Shown here: positions 34,652 through 45,323 of the stretch, piece after piece
Layout: each line of letters begins with the position of its first letter
Numbering within the stretch: the first letter of the stretch is position 1
DNA from: Microthyrium microscopicum
Taxonomy: Eukaryota > Ascomycota > Dothideomycetes > Microthyriales > Microthyriaceae
Direction: 5' to 3'
Length of the DNA: 64,000 nucleotides
Assembly: GCA_010405405.1 (NCBI GenBank)
Contig: MU004235.1
Location: 1,254,538 to 1,318,537 of the forward strand
Program-made: the position numbers and the translations under genes
Notes under the pieces: generated by a model
Databases searched by the model: none
What the model was told of the DNA's origin: nothing
The model's input: only the letters and a program-made list of their open reading frames with translations

Positions 34652-35514
34652 GTTTTTAGCTATAGAAAGACGGTCCGGGAATGTTTTGTCTGGGTTGAAT
34701 CGATGGATATAGAAAGCGATAATCGTATTGTTCAAGTAATGATTGTTCTCAGAGTTGTCGTAATTGATATGCACCAGGCATATATTGCAGTAGTAAAGTA
34801 AGTAAAGTGTTGATGTGTGGTGATTAAAGAAACAAGAGTAAGATCCAGACAGCACATATTCTTATACCACATCGGACCTAGAAAGTCGTTTGATAGCGGT
34901 AACTACTTGATTGAATGTAAACGGTGTTTCTGGTATTCGCGAAAAGGCTGTGCGCCTAGCTGGTTTGAATATAGCGTTGGATAGTCACGTAATGGGTTTG
35001 GAAAGATGTTTGACTTTGATATCTTAGGGGGTAGTTTCATGTTGCATGGCATTTGGGGGTGAAAGCTGAACATGTTATCTCAGAATGAATGTTTGCAACT
35101 ATAAGATAATGCTATGGTTACTCTAAACCAGCTTTGCTCATCAATGGCAGACGAAAAAATGAACTGAATATCGCTGTGGCCGAGGCTTACTGTAGCTAGC
35201 TACATGGAGAAGATATTCACAGGACGTTGGCGAATCTGGCAGCCATTCCCCCTTTCTAGTGTGTTTACACTGAAGTGTCGTAATTTCCAATGACCGCCAC
35301 GGCGATTGGACTGCTGGTCAGAACGATGAGATAAGAGCATTCCATCAAAGATATATTGTCTAACGATGCTATGTATCCGACGTATCCAAACGTCTCATGC
35401 TATATGCAATGCAAAACCGAAATATCTAACCACCCATGCAATCACAAAACCACCAGCCTCTGCTATACCCGCTTCCATATCAAAGAGGCAGCTCGTCATC
35501 GGACCACGCAGTCA
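34652..35514. other. Intergenic, promoter of gene 3
   Basis: 863 bp. The left 260 bp is the conserved promoter module of gene 3. The rest, up to the stop of the amino-acid transporter, shows no gene. Confidence 0.45.
34771..34908 (-). promoter_or_regulatory. Conserved promoter module, gene 3
   Basis: Gene-strand order: upstream block at 34908-34884 differing from that of gene 1 at one base, TATAAG at 34866-34861, leader box TGCCTGGTGC at 34780-34771, 120 bp before the ATG. Confidence 0.75.
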
Positions 35515-37657
35515 CTATGCTCGCTGAGCTTTACCACTGAGCACTTCTCGCGGCAAGCATGCAAATACGGTGCTAACAACCGCCATAATCGTGCTAGCAA
35601 TGAGCAGTCCCCAATTCAGCATCTTCTCACTCTTCCCAAACTCATGTCCAAACAGCCTCAAATGAAAGCCAACAGGCAACATAATGCAGATACTGAAGCA
35701 GCAAACAGAGCCCAGCAGTGTCATGATGCGATCAAAAGATGGGAATAGCATCGCAATGACTACGAACACCACTACAATGCCAACGCGGATCAGGACGCGC
35801 GCGAGATTGGCGCCAAACGAAAACCGTGAGCTGTTTCCTTCTTCTTCACTGCCATGTCCATGGGACATGTTTCCATAGTCAACGAGGCCAAAGATAACTT
35901 CGACAGTCGTGACGATCGGGCGCGCATTGAGCGGGACTTTGGTGAGAGGGATGATGGCGATGCAGATGACGATGAATAGTGAAAGGCCTGGTGGGTAGGC
36001 GTCGCCTAGTAAGAGAATGTTGCTGGTGATTTCGTCGTGGACGCCATCGCCGAACATGAGGAGGCCGATGACGGCCATGCCAAGGTCGAGGGCGCCGGTG
36101 AAGATGTAGGTGATGTTGACAGCGCGACGGTACTTGTAGGGGTGGCGCATGTCGCGGTAGATATTGGGGAAGACGGAGTGTCCGCCCCATGGGGACATTA
36201 GGAGACCGAAGGCGAGTGGGACGGTTTGCCACCGTTGCGGGAAGAGGTAAGTGGTTGCTGGAGCGCGGAGAGAGCCTGGGGTTTCTGGTTTGAGAATGCC
36301 ATCTGTGACGACGGCAAGGAAGACTGTATGCGTTTAGTTTAGTGCTAAGAGGTATTTGATAGTAAACTTACTGCCGAGGCAGCTCAAGATTCCCAAAACG
36401 CTGGTGAAGCTCAAGAGACGCAGAGGGAGGAAGCTTAGCGGAATAAGAAGAATGCCGCAGAAGAGCTTCCATGCAAGTACGCTCCATCCGGGCAATAGAG
36501 CGTTCAAGCTATCAGCAAACAGAATAATTAATGCAACGCAAGCGGCAATAAGTTCCAAGCTAAACAAAATGCTGGTGGCAATGCGAGCTCGTGGTCCAAA
36601 TGAGACATACGCTAAATCGGCAAACGTGACGAGTGAGTTATCTACGTCCAAGCATTTTGCGAGAAGTTTGGCGGTGTACTGAGTAGACAGCACGGCGAAA
36701 AAGAAAAATACTATGCCGATCACCCATCCGGAATATAGCAGTCCCAATGGCATACTGAGAAGACCCACGCCAATCAAGACATTGATAGAGTTGAAAACAG
36801 TCTGTGGTAATGTCGACCGCCCAACAACGACGTTGTATACCACCCCATCTTCTTCAACTTGCTTCAGCACGAGTGGCTCCAGCTCCGGCTCTACCTCCGC
36901 TCCAGTGATGTTTTTGACTTGTTCCTCATTGAAGATCTGGGCAGCGTGAACCATACTAGGCTGACGCGGCCGAGCTTGTCGACTGCCGTACATGGTGCCA
37001 TATGAGCCGCCGAAACCAGAAGCTAGAGAGGGCTCGACAGCGAATATCGAGTCCGTCCATGATGGTGGAACTCTACCAATCCTACTAGAGCTTGCACGCA
37101 ACGGAGTCTCTTCTGTTGGTGTGACCTCTCCTTCTCCACCACGAGACTCGTCTATAACATTATCCGATCCACGACGGCCCTCTTCGAGTGCTTGACGAAG
37201 CAATGATCTCGACGCATCAGGAGAGTTTTCGATATCGCTTTTGAGATAGGATGGTTCTCCTTCTTCATCGTTTGCAAATCGGAAGGACGGGCGGATAGGA
37301 GCGATTTCGTGAAAACCGGCAGCACGCTGCCATGATTGGGCAAAGTTATCAATTGAGTTGACACCACCAATCTGCCGAAGCTGATTGATCTTGACATTGA
37401 ATGAAGACCTTGATAATTGGTTAGCTTATTTCCTTGGTCGATATGGAACACGCGTACCTCCGTCGTCGGAGAACATGAAGTCGATCGTCATCATCACCTT
37501 GGTGCGAGGTTGACGATGTTCTGCTAGGCTGTCCATGGCGAGGCGGACTCTGGCTCTCATCCCATTGCACTCTACTTCCAATTGAACCTGGAGAGCCAGC
37601 TCGGCCACCACTCTCGTAGTTTTGCCATGTTGACGGCTGTTTTCCTGGCGTGCTCAT
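35515..37657 (-). CDS. Vacuolar amino-acid transporter, Avt/AAAP family
   Basis: Three exons 37657-37458, 37408-36372, 36323-35515; 681 residues. About 280 N-terminal residues are hydrophilic (Ser/Gly/Arg-rich, with SIDNFAQSWQRAAGF and an acidic stretch), followed by about eleven hydrophobic segments starting at STLPQTVFNSINVLIGVGLL, the signature opening of the amino acid/auxin permease family, and LMSPWGGHSVFPNIYRDM. Length and hydrophilic N-terminus fit fungal Avt1/Avt3-like vacuolar transporters. An upstream in-frame Met at 37720 was passed over because MSTPGKQ is the typical start. No link to the neighbouring clusters is evident. Confidence 0.9.
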
Positions 37658-39200
37658 GGGTCTAGATAAGACGAAATATGCGGAGTGCTGATAACGGTGA
37701 CAGGGCTGTAAACAATGCAAGACGCGTCAAGATGCAGTGGGTATATAGTGAAATCGAAATGTACAAGAAGGAAGGTGAAAATTCAGTCAAGAAGGAGGAG
37801 GTGAAGGAAAAAAGTAGGCTTGAGGAGAATGATATCAGTATCTCTGTGTCGACGGTTGTAGTCTGTAGACGAGGAAGGGATGTTGGAGCTAGTGTGTTAA
37901 TCCTGGCAGGAACCGTCGCCAGCCGTCTCTGAGGCGGGGCTACAAGCAGGGATTCTACGCCGTTTACAATCTTGATTATGGAGCTACAATATGGATGATT
38001 GATATCTAATGATTTGGAGTTCTGTTGGCTCGCTACAATGGTTTCCAGCAGTTCACCAACATCAAAAGCACGATATCTCCAAGATTTGCTATACAACGGA
38101 CACACCATTTTGCATAACTAAAGCCACGCTATGTACCCACAATGAAGCTAGAAGGGATCTGTCACTTGACACTGGCGTGAAAATCATCTTAAGCAGAAAA
38201 TTCAAGCAGAACACGAGTGCAGAAGTTCGCAGATTTGCGCTTGTCCCTTCTCGGCTAGCGTAGAGCATGGCGTTGATCCCTGTCTAGAACGTGGATTTAG
38301 TCTCCATCTCGCCTAGCCTTCAAATGTTGCATTGCTCAACTTCCACGCCTTTTCATGTTTCCCAACTTCATTTTCTTTTGACCTCCACATGCTATTTTCT
38401 GAAAAGTTCTAGAGACCGGCCTTGAGCATTGGCAACGCTCAGCTTGAACAAAAGTCATGGAGAAATATGTACAGTTTAGGAGGCTATGGCATGGGTAGTG
38501 CTTTTAACCGACATGTTTGTAAGACGTTTAGTCCAAGTCAAGAATACCTCGACTCTCCAGAAACAAAGCAAGTCAGCCGTTTGGACGTAGTTCCCATCGA
38601 TTAAGATGGCTGTCAGAATACTTCCTATAGAGTGGCTGCTTGAATTCCCATCCACGTCATGGAACTGAGATTGAAAAATTGACTACGATGGTAGTTCAAG
38701 TAGTTGCTCTTCAAGGAGTATTATGGAAGCCAACGTAATAGGTGAAAATAGTCGTCGAAACGGCTCACTTGTTTTGTCCCCGAAGAGCTTGAGTATGAGG
38801 CCAAAAACGTAAGTACTCATTTTGTGTAACTATCCACAGAGGCTCGGTCGGAATTGCCAGGGACTTATGATCAATTTCGCTGCAAGAGCCTTCAATCGCA
38901 ATGCCACCTTCCAACCTTGGCGCCTCTTACCAGGAGTTTTCTTCCCAGTGCCTGCTGAACTAGTGGAGAAGTCCAAGACTCTTTTGTTGTTGTTGTTGTT
39001 CATGGATCAGATGCTCTACTTTGCATCCATTTCATCAACCATCCATTTCTTCACCCATCCAGCTCTTCAGATATTTATCTCCTTAGCCACCCACTTTTTG
39101 ATCGTTAATATCGTCTGCTTAAAGACATCCTGTATCACCCAATTGTGAAATCATTTGATTCAAGTCTCACCATTAAACAGCTCGGCTACTTTCCATCACA
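37658..39200. other. Intergenic region with TTG microsatellite
   Basis: 1.5 kb upstream of the transporter and of the 39.2-kb frame. Contains a (TTG)n tract at about 38984-39000. Frames at 37678-37932, 38009-38263 and 38822-39148 are not convincing: no domain and no splice partner. Confidence 0.45.
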
Positions 39201-39554
39201 ATGCAGTCAAGGGAACGAACGGCACTCATGGTTTCCACAAGCAATGCTGCATTTGAGAACCGAATCAGAAAACGGCTGTTCGAGATAAAAACAAACATCG
39301 TCAGGGTGGACCTCCTTCACCATACCGAGCCCAAAGTCGACGACCACTTCTCCGGCCTCCTCAACGACAACAATCCCGACAAGTCCAACAATGACAAGCC
39401 CAACAATGACAAGCTCGACAGCGATGCCACGCACTATGTCAATATGTGGGATGCCATTATGAAAAAATGGCTCAGTATCGACCTAATCACGAAAGACTCA
39501 TCTAGAGTTGCCGCGAGAAAGCTCTTCGAAACCTTGGAAAGACTAGATACATAG
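39201..39554 (+). CDS. Hypothetical ORF upstream of Zn2Cys6-like gene
   Basis: 117 residues, no domain. Middle carries an Asn/Asp/Lys-rich run with short repeats (NNDKPNNDK). It ends at a stop 39 bp before the next open frame. A consensus GTAAGT donor lies after this stop, so the two frames may be parts of one transcript whose splicing I could not resolve, or two genes. Weakly supported. Confidence 0.35.
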   Translation: MQSRERTALMVSTSNAAFENRIRKRLFEIKTNIVRVDLLHHTEPKVDDHFSGLLNDNNPDKSNNDKPNNDKLDSDATHYVNMWDAIMKKWLSIDLITKDSSRVAARKLFETLERLDT

Positions 39555-39592
39555 TTGCGTCCTGGTAAGTTGTGGAAGAGCCAACACAATAA

Positions 39593-40225
39593 ATGCGTAA
39601 GCTGACGGATGTGCCAAAACAAGTCCCAGAAGAAGGCAAAGAGGTTAAGTGGAATCGAGACGACAAGATTACAGATGAAGCAGCCCAAAATCGTTTTCAA
39701 TGCTTCGAATCGAAGTGGAAGGTACTCGAAGAAAACATGCAGTACATTGACAAACTCGTTGATGAGGTTAGAATATGCGAATTTGGCGCTTTAACCCATG
39801 CGAAGGCCGCGGTTCCAGAACCAGAGGCGGAGACCGCAGTTCCGAATCCACCTGCGTCTATCAAGTCCAAGCATCCTCCGGCAGAGGATGATGCTGAAGG
39901 CGAAAATGATGAGGAAACGTCGGAGTCCTTCAAGTCAACAAAGGCCAAGCGTTCCACTCCCCAGGTTACAAACCAGCCCGTCTCACAAAAAGATGACGAA
40001 GACGAAAATGATGGGAAAACATCCAAGGTGTTCAAGTCAAAAAGAGCCAAGCCAGGGCCCAAAGGACAGCCCAAAGCCGACAAATGCGCACACTGTCTCA
40101 ATCAAGAGTACTTCTGTGACCGAAACTTATCAAGCAATGACTCGAATGTCCCGTGCTCAAAGTGTCGCAGGTGGAACAAAGTATGTCGAACACAAGAAGA
40201 ACACGAACATCGCAAGAGGAAGTAA
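39593..40225 (+). CDS. Protein with C-terminal Zn2Cys6-like cluster
   Basis: 210 residues. N-terminal helix (KWKVLEENMQYIDKLVDEV), an acidic and Lys-rich linker with two similar halves (AKRSTPQV and AKPGPKG, each after a DDE/DGE acidic run), then at the end C-x2-C-x6-C-x12-C-x2-C-x6-C (CAHC...FC...CSKC...VC), the spacing of a fungal Zn(II)2Cys6 binuclear cluster, preceded by a basic patch. In most such regulators the cluster is N-terminal. No middle regulatory domain is present. It may be a small DNA-binding protein. The start may lie further upstream if joined to the frame at 39201. Confidence 0.6.
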   Translation: MRKLTDVPKQVPEEGKEVKWNRDDKITDEAAQNRFQCFESKWKVLEENMQYIDKLVDEVRICEFGALTHAKAAVPEPEAETAVPNPPASIKSKHPPAEDDAEGENDEETSESFKSTKAKRSTPQVTNQPVSQKDDEDENDGKTSKVFKSKRAKPGPKGQPKADKCAHCLNQEYFCDRNLSSNDSNVPCSKCRRWNKVCRTQEEHEHRKRK

Positions 40226-40842
40226 GAGATATTTGCTGTTCGGCAGCCGGCTGGTGGAGACGAGTATTGGGCCGACTATAACGCATCGGCGTCGTTCACG
40301 ATGCAGGATTGAGACTATTCCGCGGTGTAATGTAGAGTAGGGTTTGTTTCTGGTATTGATTGGGGTCCTGCGGGTCTATCATTAAAGTTTACTCCGTCTG
40401 CAACCCTTGCCTGTGTAACATTGATTCTTAGGTAGAAAGCACAAGAGCAATAAGCACATCGTTCTATTCCATGTTGCTCGCTAGACGAAATCTGCTTGCT
40501 AAAGTGCTCCAGAATGTTGATAAAGTCTGGGGGAAAAGGGGTAAATCCTCAACCAAAAAGCCCCTGAGTCGTGGCAGTGCTCCTGTGGCTCAACACGTCC
40601 TGCGCCACCTGACTTCATCCACTCCTACAATTTTGTAGAGAAAGCTGAATTCTCAAAACTAAATCGTTTTCACCTCTTGTTCCACGACAGATAGCCACCC
40701 AATATTCCGTCCTTGCCTTAGCCTTCCCACTACAAATCTAAAAGAGGAACTGCTCTTGACCCCCCGTAATCACGCAGTTGCGCAGTCAGAGCACCAGAAT
40801 CAATACAAACTCAATCACAACTCCCCGCGTGCACGGAAGACA
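40226..40842. other. Intergenic region before Fap7
   Basis: 617 bp with the promoter of the adenylate kinase gene; an in-frame upstream ATG-less extension to 40756 is open but lies before the conserved start. Nothing else noted. Confidence 0.45.
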
Positions 40843-41406
40843 ATGCGCCAACAACCCAACATCGTCATAACAGGCACCCCCGGCGTAGGAAAATCTACCC
40901 ACGCCGAAGCTGTCGCCGCCCGGACAAACCTAACCCACCTCACCATCAACGATTTCGCGCGCGAACGCGGCTGCCTAGACGGTCACGACAACCGACTCAA
41001 CAGCGCCATCGTTGACGATGACCGTCTACTCGATGCGCTGACCGCCGAGGGTGTCAAAGAAAAGGGTGGCTACATCATCGATTGGCACGCGTGTGACCTC
41101 TACCCTGAGAGTTGGATAGACTTGGTGGTGGTGGTGAGAGCGGATGTGGAGGTGTTGCAAAAACGGCTGGTGGGGAGAGGGTACGAGGGGGAGAAGTTGC
41201 AGGAGAATATTGATTCTGAGTTCTTCCAGGTGCTATTGGAGGAGGCGAGGGAGAGTTATGAGGAGGAGATTGTTGTTGAGTTGAAGAGTGATGAGACTGG
41301 GGATTTGGATGCGAATGTTGAGAGAATTGTGAGTTGGGTGGAGACGTGGCGGACAAATCGAGCGAGCGAGAATGAAGACGACGACATTGAGACAGGCGCT
41401 ACTTGA
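40843..41406 (+). CDS. FAP7: Adenylate kinase isoenzyme 6 / Fap7 ribosome-assembly NTPase
   Basis: Single exon, 187 residues from the Met at 40843 (MRQQPNIVITG). P-loop GTPGVGKST at about 11-19, the Fap7-specific INDFARE, DWHACDLYPESW, and the LVGRGYEGEKLQENI segment are all present. Known role: nuclear/cytosolic NMP kinase-like ATPase that binds Rps14 and is required for the final 20S to 18S pre-rRNA processing step. Longer frame from 40756 was rejected because the conserved protein begins immediately before the P-loop. Acidic C-terminal tail. An ordinary housekeeping gene. Confidence 0.95.
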   Translation: MRQQPNIVITGTPGVGKSTHAEAVAARTNLTHLTINDFARERGCLDGHDNRLNSAIVDDDRLLDALTAEGVKEKGGYIIDWHACDLYPESWIDLVVVVRADVEVLQKRLVGRGYEGEKLQENIDSEFFQVLLEEARESYEEEIVVELKSDETGDLDANVERIVSWVETWRTNRASENEDDDIETGAT

Positions 41407-42035
41407 GTAGGGCTCTGGGCTGAAGAAAAGATATACATCAGCACTACCCAAACACAGGAGCCATGGCATGACCACTCGGCGCGAACTATTAAGAGGCTAC
41501 AGCTTCAAACTTGGGCGTTCAGGTTTGAATGAATGTTATTGCATCCGGCCTGGAATCGGGCAGAGAATTCCCAAGAAGTCGTGGCAAAAGTTTTTGAATT
41601 GGATTTGACAATCGACAAAGCTTTCAAAGCCAGGATCAGATATACGTCATATCTCCATTGCTTTGGGAAGCAGCTTCTTTTGTAGGTTATTACTTGTTTG
41701 ACCTTCGAGCTCCTGGACGAACCGGTGCTTGAGCTCAGAGAAAAGCAAATATCTGTTCTCTCCCAGTTCCTATCACCACCCCGCTTATGCACACTTATGC
41801 ACGGGCCTTTTGGTGTTGAGGCTGTGTTTTCACAGCCTCAAAAACGCTGGCAGATTTCTACAAATACAGCGATCGCTAGGTACTCTTACTTAAATCTTCT
41901 AAAGGCTGGTAGCATTTTTCTTAACAGATTTTCTGTCTGGAACTGTATAGACTGGAGCACTGTCATTGTATCTCTGTAGTTCTTGAAGCTTTCAACGAAA
42001 CTTCATTGTGCGTCATAGGCAGCTAGAAGTAAGAG
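41407..42035. other. Intergenic region with a perfect hairpin
   Basis: 629 bp between Fap7 stop and the LIM-gene start. Includes the 11-bp perfect inverted repeat at 41816-41841. Frames at 41505-41792 (-) and 41698-41979 (+) show no domain. Confidence 0.5.
41816..41841. repeat. Perfect 11-bp inverted repeat with TTTT loop
   Basis: TTGAGGCTGTG, four T, then CACAGCCTCAA. It is about 195 bp before the LIM-protein start codon and about 410 bp past the Fap7 stop. It could be a transcript hairpin or a symmetrical protein-binding site. Confidence 0.8.
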
Positions 42036-44809
42036 ATGGATCCCATCACCATTACGACCACGGTGGTAAGTTGATCATGGATCTTCGAGACAAATTGACA
42101 ATAGTGGCTGATAACTTTCAAGGTCAAACTGACTGCTTCTTGCCTTTCCACGGCGAAAGCATTGAATACGTTGAGGAATCAGTTCAATGATGCTCCAATG
42201 ACCATTGTGTCCATCTGCTCGGAAACGACAGTGATAGCGGCCTCTCTCTCACAAATACAGTCTCTCGTGCTCACGAGGGACAATATTAGCTCCATACTAC
42301 GACAACGTCCCGAGTTTGCATCTGCGTTAGACACAGCTCTGGTTGGATGTATGGTCCTTTTTAGCTGTTTGGACGAAGAAGTTCGCCGATTATCGCGAAG
42401 TACTTCGCCAGCAGCTCGAGCCATCACATTCGGATTTCGAGACAAAGTCAGAGCTCTGTGGAACAATGACAGGCTCAAGGAACTTCTTGATGCTTTGAGA
42501 GGCCAGCAAACTTCAATCACCTTGTTGATACAACTGCTTCACACAGAGTCCCTTGCCAGTATAACCCAGCTTCTCAACTCTAACCAACCAACTCTGTCCA
42601 AAAATGTTGAACGGACTCAATCTTTACGGAGATCAATACCTGGTGTAAGGATCCCGGAATCGATCTACTCTGCCGAAGATGAGGATGTTCCTAGCGTATA
42701 TTCTTATGATCCCACTGGAGACGCCTCGTCCGCCATAGAGTTCGAGTTCGATGACATGATCATCAACAGTCAAGTTTACCGAAAAGTCGTAGCGGCTGCC
42801 ATGTCAAGGACTCCCTCTCGGCCTACGGAAGAAATTGAAGGAGATTTGATTGATCTTTCTGATGCAGCTACTATCAAGGCGGGTCACGAAGATGACAGCT
42901 TAACCGGCGAAGCAAGTCGTGAGCTGGCTACCTTGATGCTTTCTGAGACCAGGACCACCGTAGTGGTCGAAGAACCAAGTGCGGAGCCGATATTGGATCC
43001 CACTGCAGAGGATTCTGAGTCCCAGACAAGACACGCGCCAGTCGCTGAGAAACTTCCGGATGATACAGCGTCTTCGACCGTGTCAGATATGCAAGCACAT
43101 TCGCAAGCATCGGAGAATGCTATGACTTCTGCAAGATCTAAAAAGTCTATGCCTGTGAGCCCAAAGCCTCGTTCGGAGAAAAGTTGTCACAAATGCGGTG
43201 AGCCTCTTTACGGCCAGTTTGTGCGTGCATTGAACACCATCTACCATCTCGACTGCTTCACATGCTCAGTAAGTTGAAAAGCGGTGATTTGTCTTTCTTT
43301 TACTCACGCTAGACGCAGGATTGTGGGAAGAACGTAGCAAGTAGCTTCTTCCCTCTGGAGGGCCAAGAAGACAAAGTTGGCGGTGTAGTTCTTTGCGAAA
43401 CCGATTACTTTAAGCGTCTGGACTTGGTCTGTGCTACATGCGGTGGGGCTTTGCGTGGAAGCTATATCACTGCTCTTGATCAAAAGTACCACCTAGAACA
43501 TTTTGTCTGCCAGATCGATACGTGTGTCAAGGTTTTCGGCGAGGACGAAAGCTACTATCAACATGAAGGTCATGTCTACTGTCGAGCACACTATGCCTAT
43601 CTATTCAGCGAGGATTGCTTCGGCTGTAAAATGCCGATTTTGAAGCAGTTCGTCGAAGGAAAAAGGGGTGGCAAAGATGTGCAGTGGCATCCTGAGTGCT
43701 ATATGATACAAAAGTATTGGGGAGTTGATGTGGCAACTTCTCTTGCGGCGAAAAAGGATTCCAATGGTACCATTTCCTGGAAAAACTCGAAAGACCAGGT
43801 GATAGGCCCAGACGCCTTGGACCAGTTACTCGATCCTATGGATGACCTCACCAACAAGCTATGGAAGCACTTTTCTGCTTTGGAAGAGTCAGTCGCAGAA
43901 AACTTATCCAGTATGGTAACGCAAATATCGCAGGGTAAGGCTACTGAAGTGCTGCTGCCCGCGTCAAAACTACTCTTTGATCTACAAACGATTTTCGGAG
44001 CAATCTCTGCGGTATCAGACGACTTAATCAAAGGTAGAGAAGGTGGTTGGTATTCCCTTTTCCATCACGAGAGCTCTTCAATAACTTCAATAGATATATA
44101 TTCCTCCAATAGGTATCCCGAAAAGGATGCAGTGCTTCTCCATGCTCACATGGCACGACTTTTAGATTCTGGCGCGATGAAGAAGTATCGATCTTCAAAG
44201 AAGGCCAAGAAAGAACTCTCAGATTTCCTGGCTGTGACATGTGCTCCGATCAAAAATCTCATCAAATTCCTCCTCAATGAAGCCACGCGAGGACTATCCA
44301 TTCCAGCTTTGCTAAGCTATATGGACCAGCGCTCATCTGTATCACTCACGAGCGATTACGACCAATACGTCCCTCGTCCCTTCGCATTGTCATACAGGTG
44401 TAGAGGATGTGCACAGGACATCACTGACAGCTGCTTCCACCTCACAGATTTTGGGTTCGATGGTCGACGAATGAACCAGCCAGCCGTACACTCCCGCTGC
44501 CTTCAATGTCACCAATGCAAACGATCTGGGGGGTTTGAAATCGGGCTGTCGGAATTGAGCCGCAGCATGACTAGCAGCAAATATTGGGATGGTCCCACAA
44601 GCTGCCACTTCTGTAAAGCTGGGTTGGTTTCGAACTACAAGTTTGTATCGAAAGACAGGCAGTTGTTGTTTAGTCTGTGGAATATACTGTGCATCTTTGC
44701 GCAAGGACTTCAGCTACGGAAGGTCATTAGCACTGGCTCGGCCAGTCATGATGGCGTACCCGTCGCGCGGGATGCCGTCTCAATGATCAACGACAAAACA
44801 TCTCGGTGA
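42036..44809 (+). CDS. LIM-domain protein with fungal N-terminal domain
   Basis: Three exons 42036-42065, 42123-43268, 43319-44809, all phase 0; 888 residues. Residues 1-140 (from MDPITITTTV) match the helical fungal N-terminal domain seen before STAND and other modules. A Ser/Glu-rich linker follows, then LIM zinc fingers: CHKCGEPLYG...YHLDCFTCS (split by intron 2), CATCGGALRG...YHLEHFVC, CFGCKMPI...WHPECY, and near the end CRGCAQDI...CLQCHQC and CHFCKAG. The order resembles Lrg1-type proteins, but no RhoGAP domain is visible. LIM domains mediate protein contacts, often with the cytoskeleton or Rho signalling. An additional late intron near the C-terminus is possible. Confidence 0.8.
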
Positions 44810-45323
44810 TCAGGCTCACTAATTTGGCCTGTCAAAGTATTAGAGTATCACAATACCTCTTCCTGATCTGTGGACTGTATCAGCAATGCTAAGAAGGATA
44901 ATGCAATATTTCCCATGTGATGGACATATTGTTGATGGTGGCCAAGGCAGCTCATTCATATCCGTCGCAACCTGTCGCTGAAGAGTCAGACGACAGTTCT
45001 ATGGACGGGTATAAAGAATGGCTTGCTTTCTGTCTAGCCTCAGGGTTGACAGGAGCTTGAAACCCCCCGAGCCCTCAAAATAACATCTCAAGGGATCTTG
45101 CCCTTTTCTATATTTATATATGTACTTTTAATAACCCCGCTGAAACAAAACATAATCAGTTCATCAATTTCATGGACAATGCCTATGTAGGTGGTCAAGG
45201 AGTGCAATAGCCTCTTTTTGGTGCGCTAGGTTCTACAAATTCAATGCCAATAAAGCCTTCCAAGGATGCCCTTTAGAATTGATGCTGTGAGTGAGAAGCA
45301 TCGAACCTGAAAGCAAATGAACT
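44810..45323. other. Intergenic region before aspartic protease
   Basis: 514 bp; contains TATATTTATATATG around 45107-45122, which may be AT-rich promoter sequence of the protease. No gene seen. Confidence 0.45.

Noticed and set aside
38822-39148. Plus-strand frame of 108 residues with hydrophobic stretch
   Set aside because: Hydrophobicity comes partly from a (TTG)n microsatellite; no start context or family.
40756-40842. 29-residue N-terminal extension of Fap7
   Set aside because: The conserved protein starts just before the P-loop at the Met at 40843.
41075-41356. Pro/Ser/Gln-rich minus-strand frame
   Set aside because: Antisense of the Fap7 C-terminal acidic coding region, which explains the composition.
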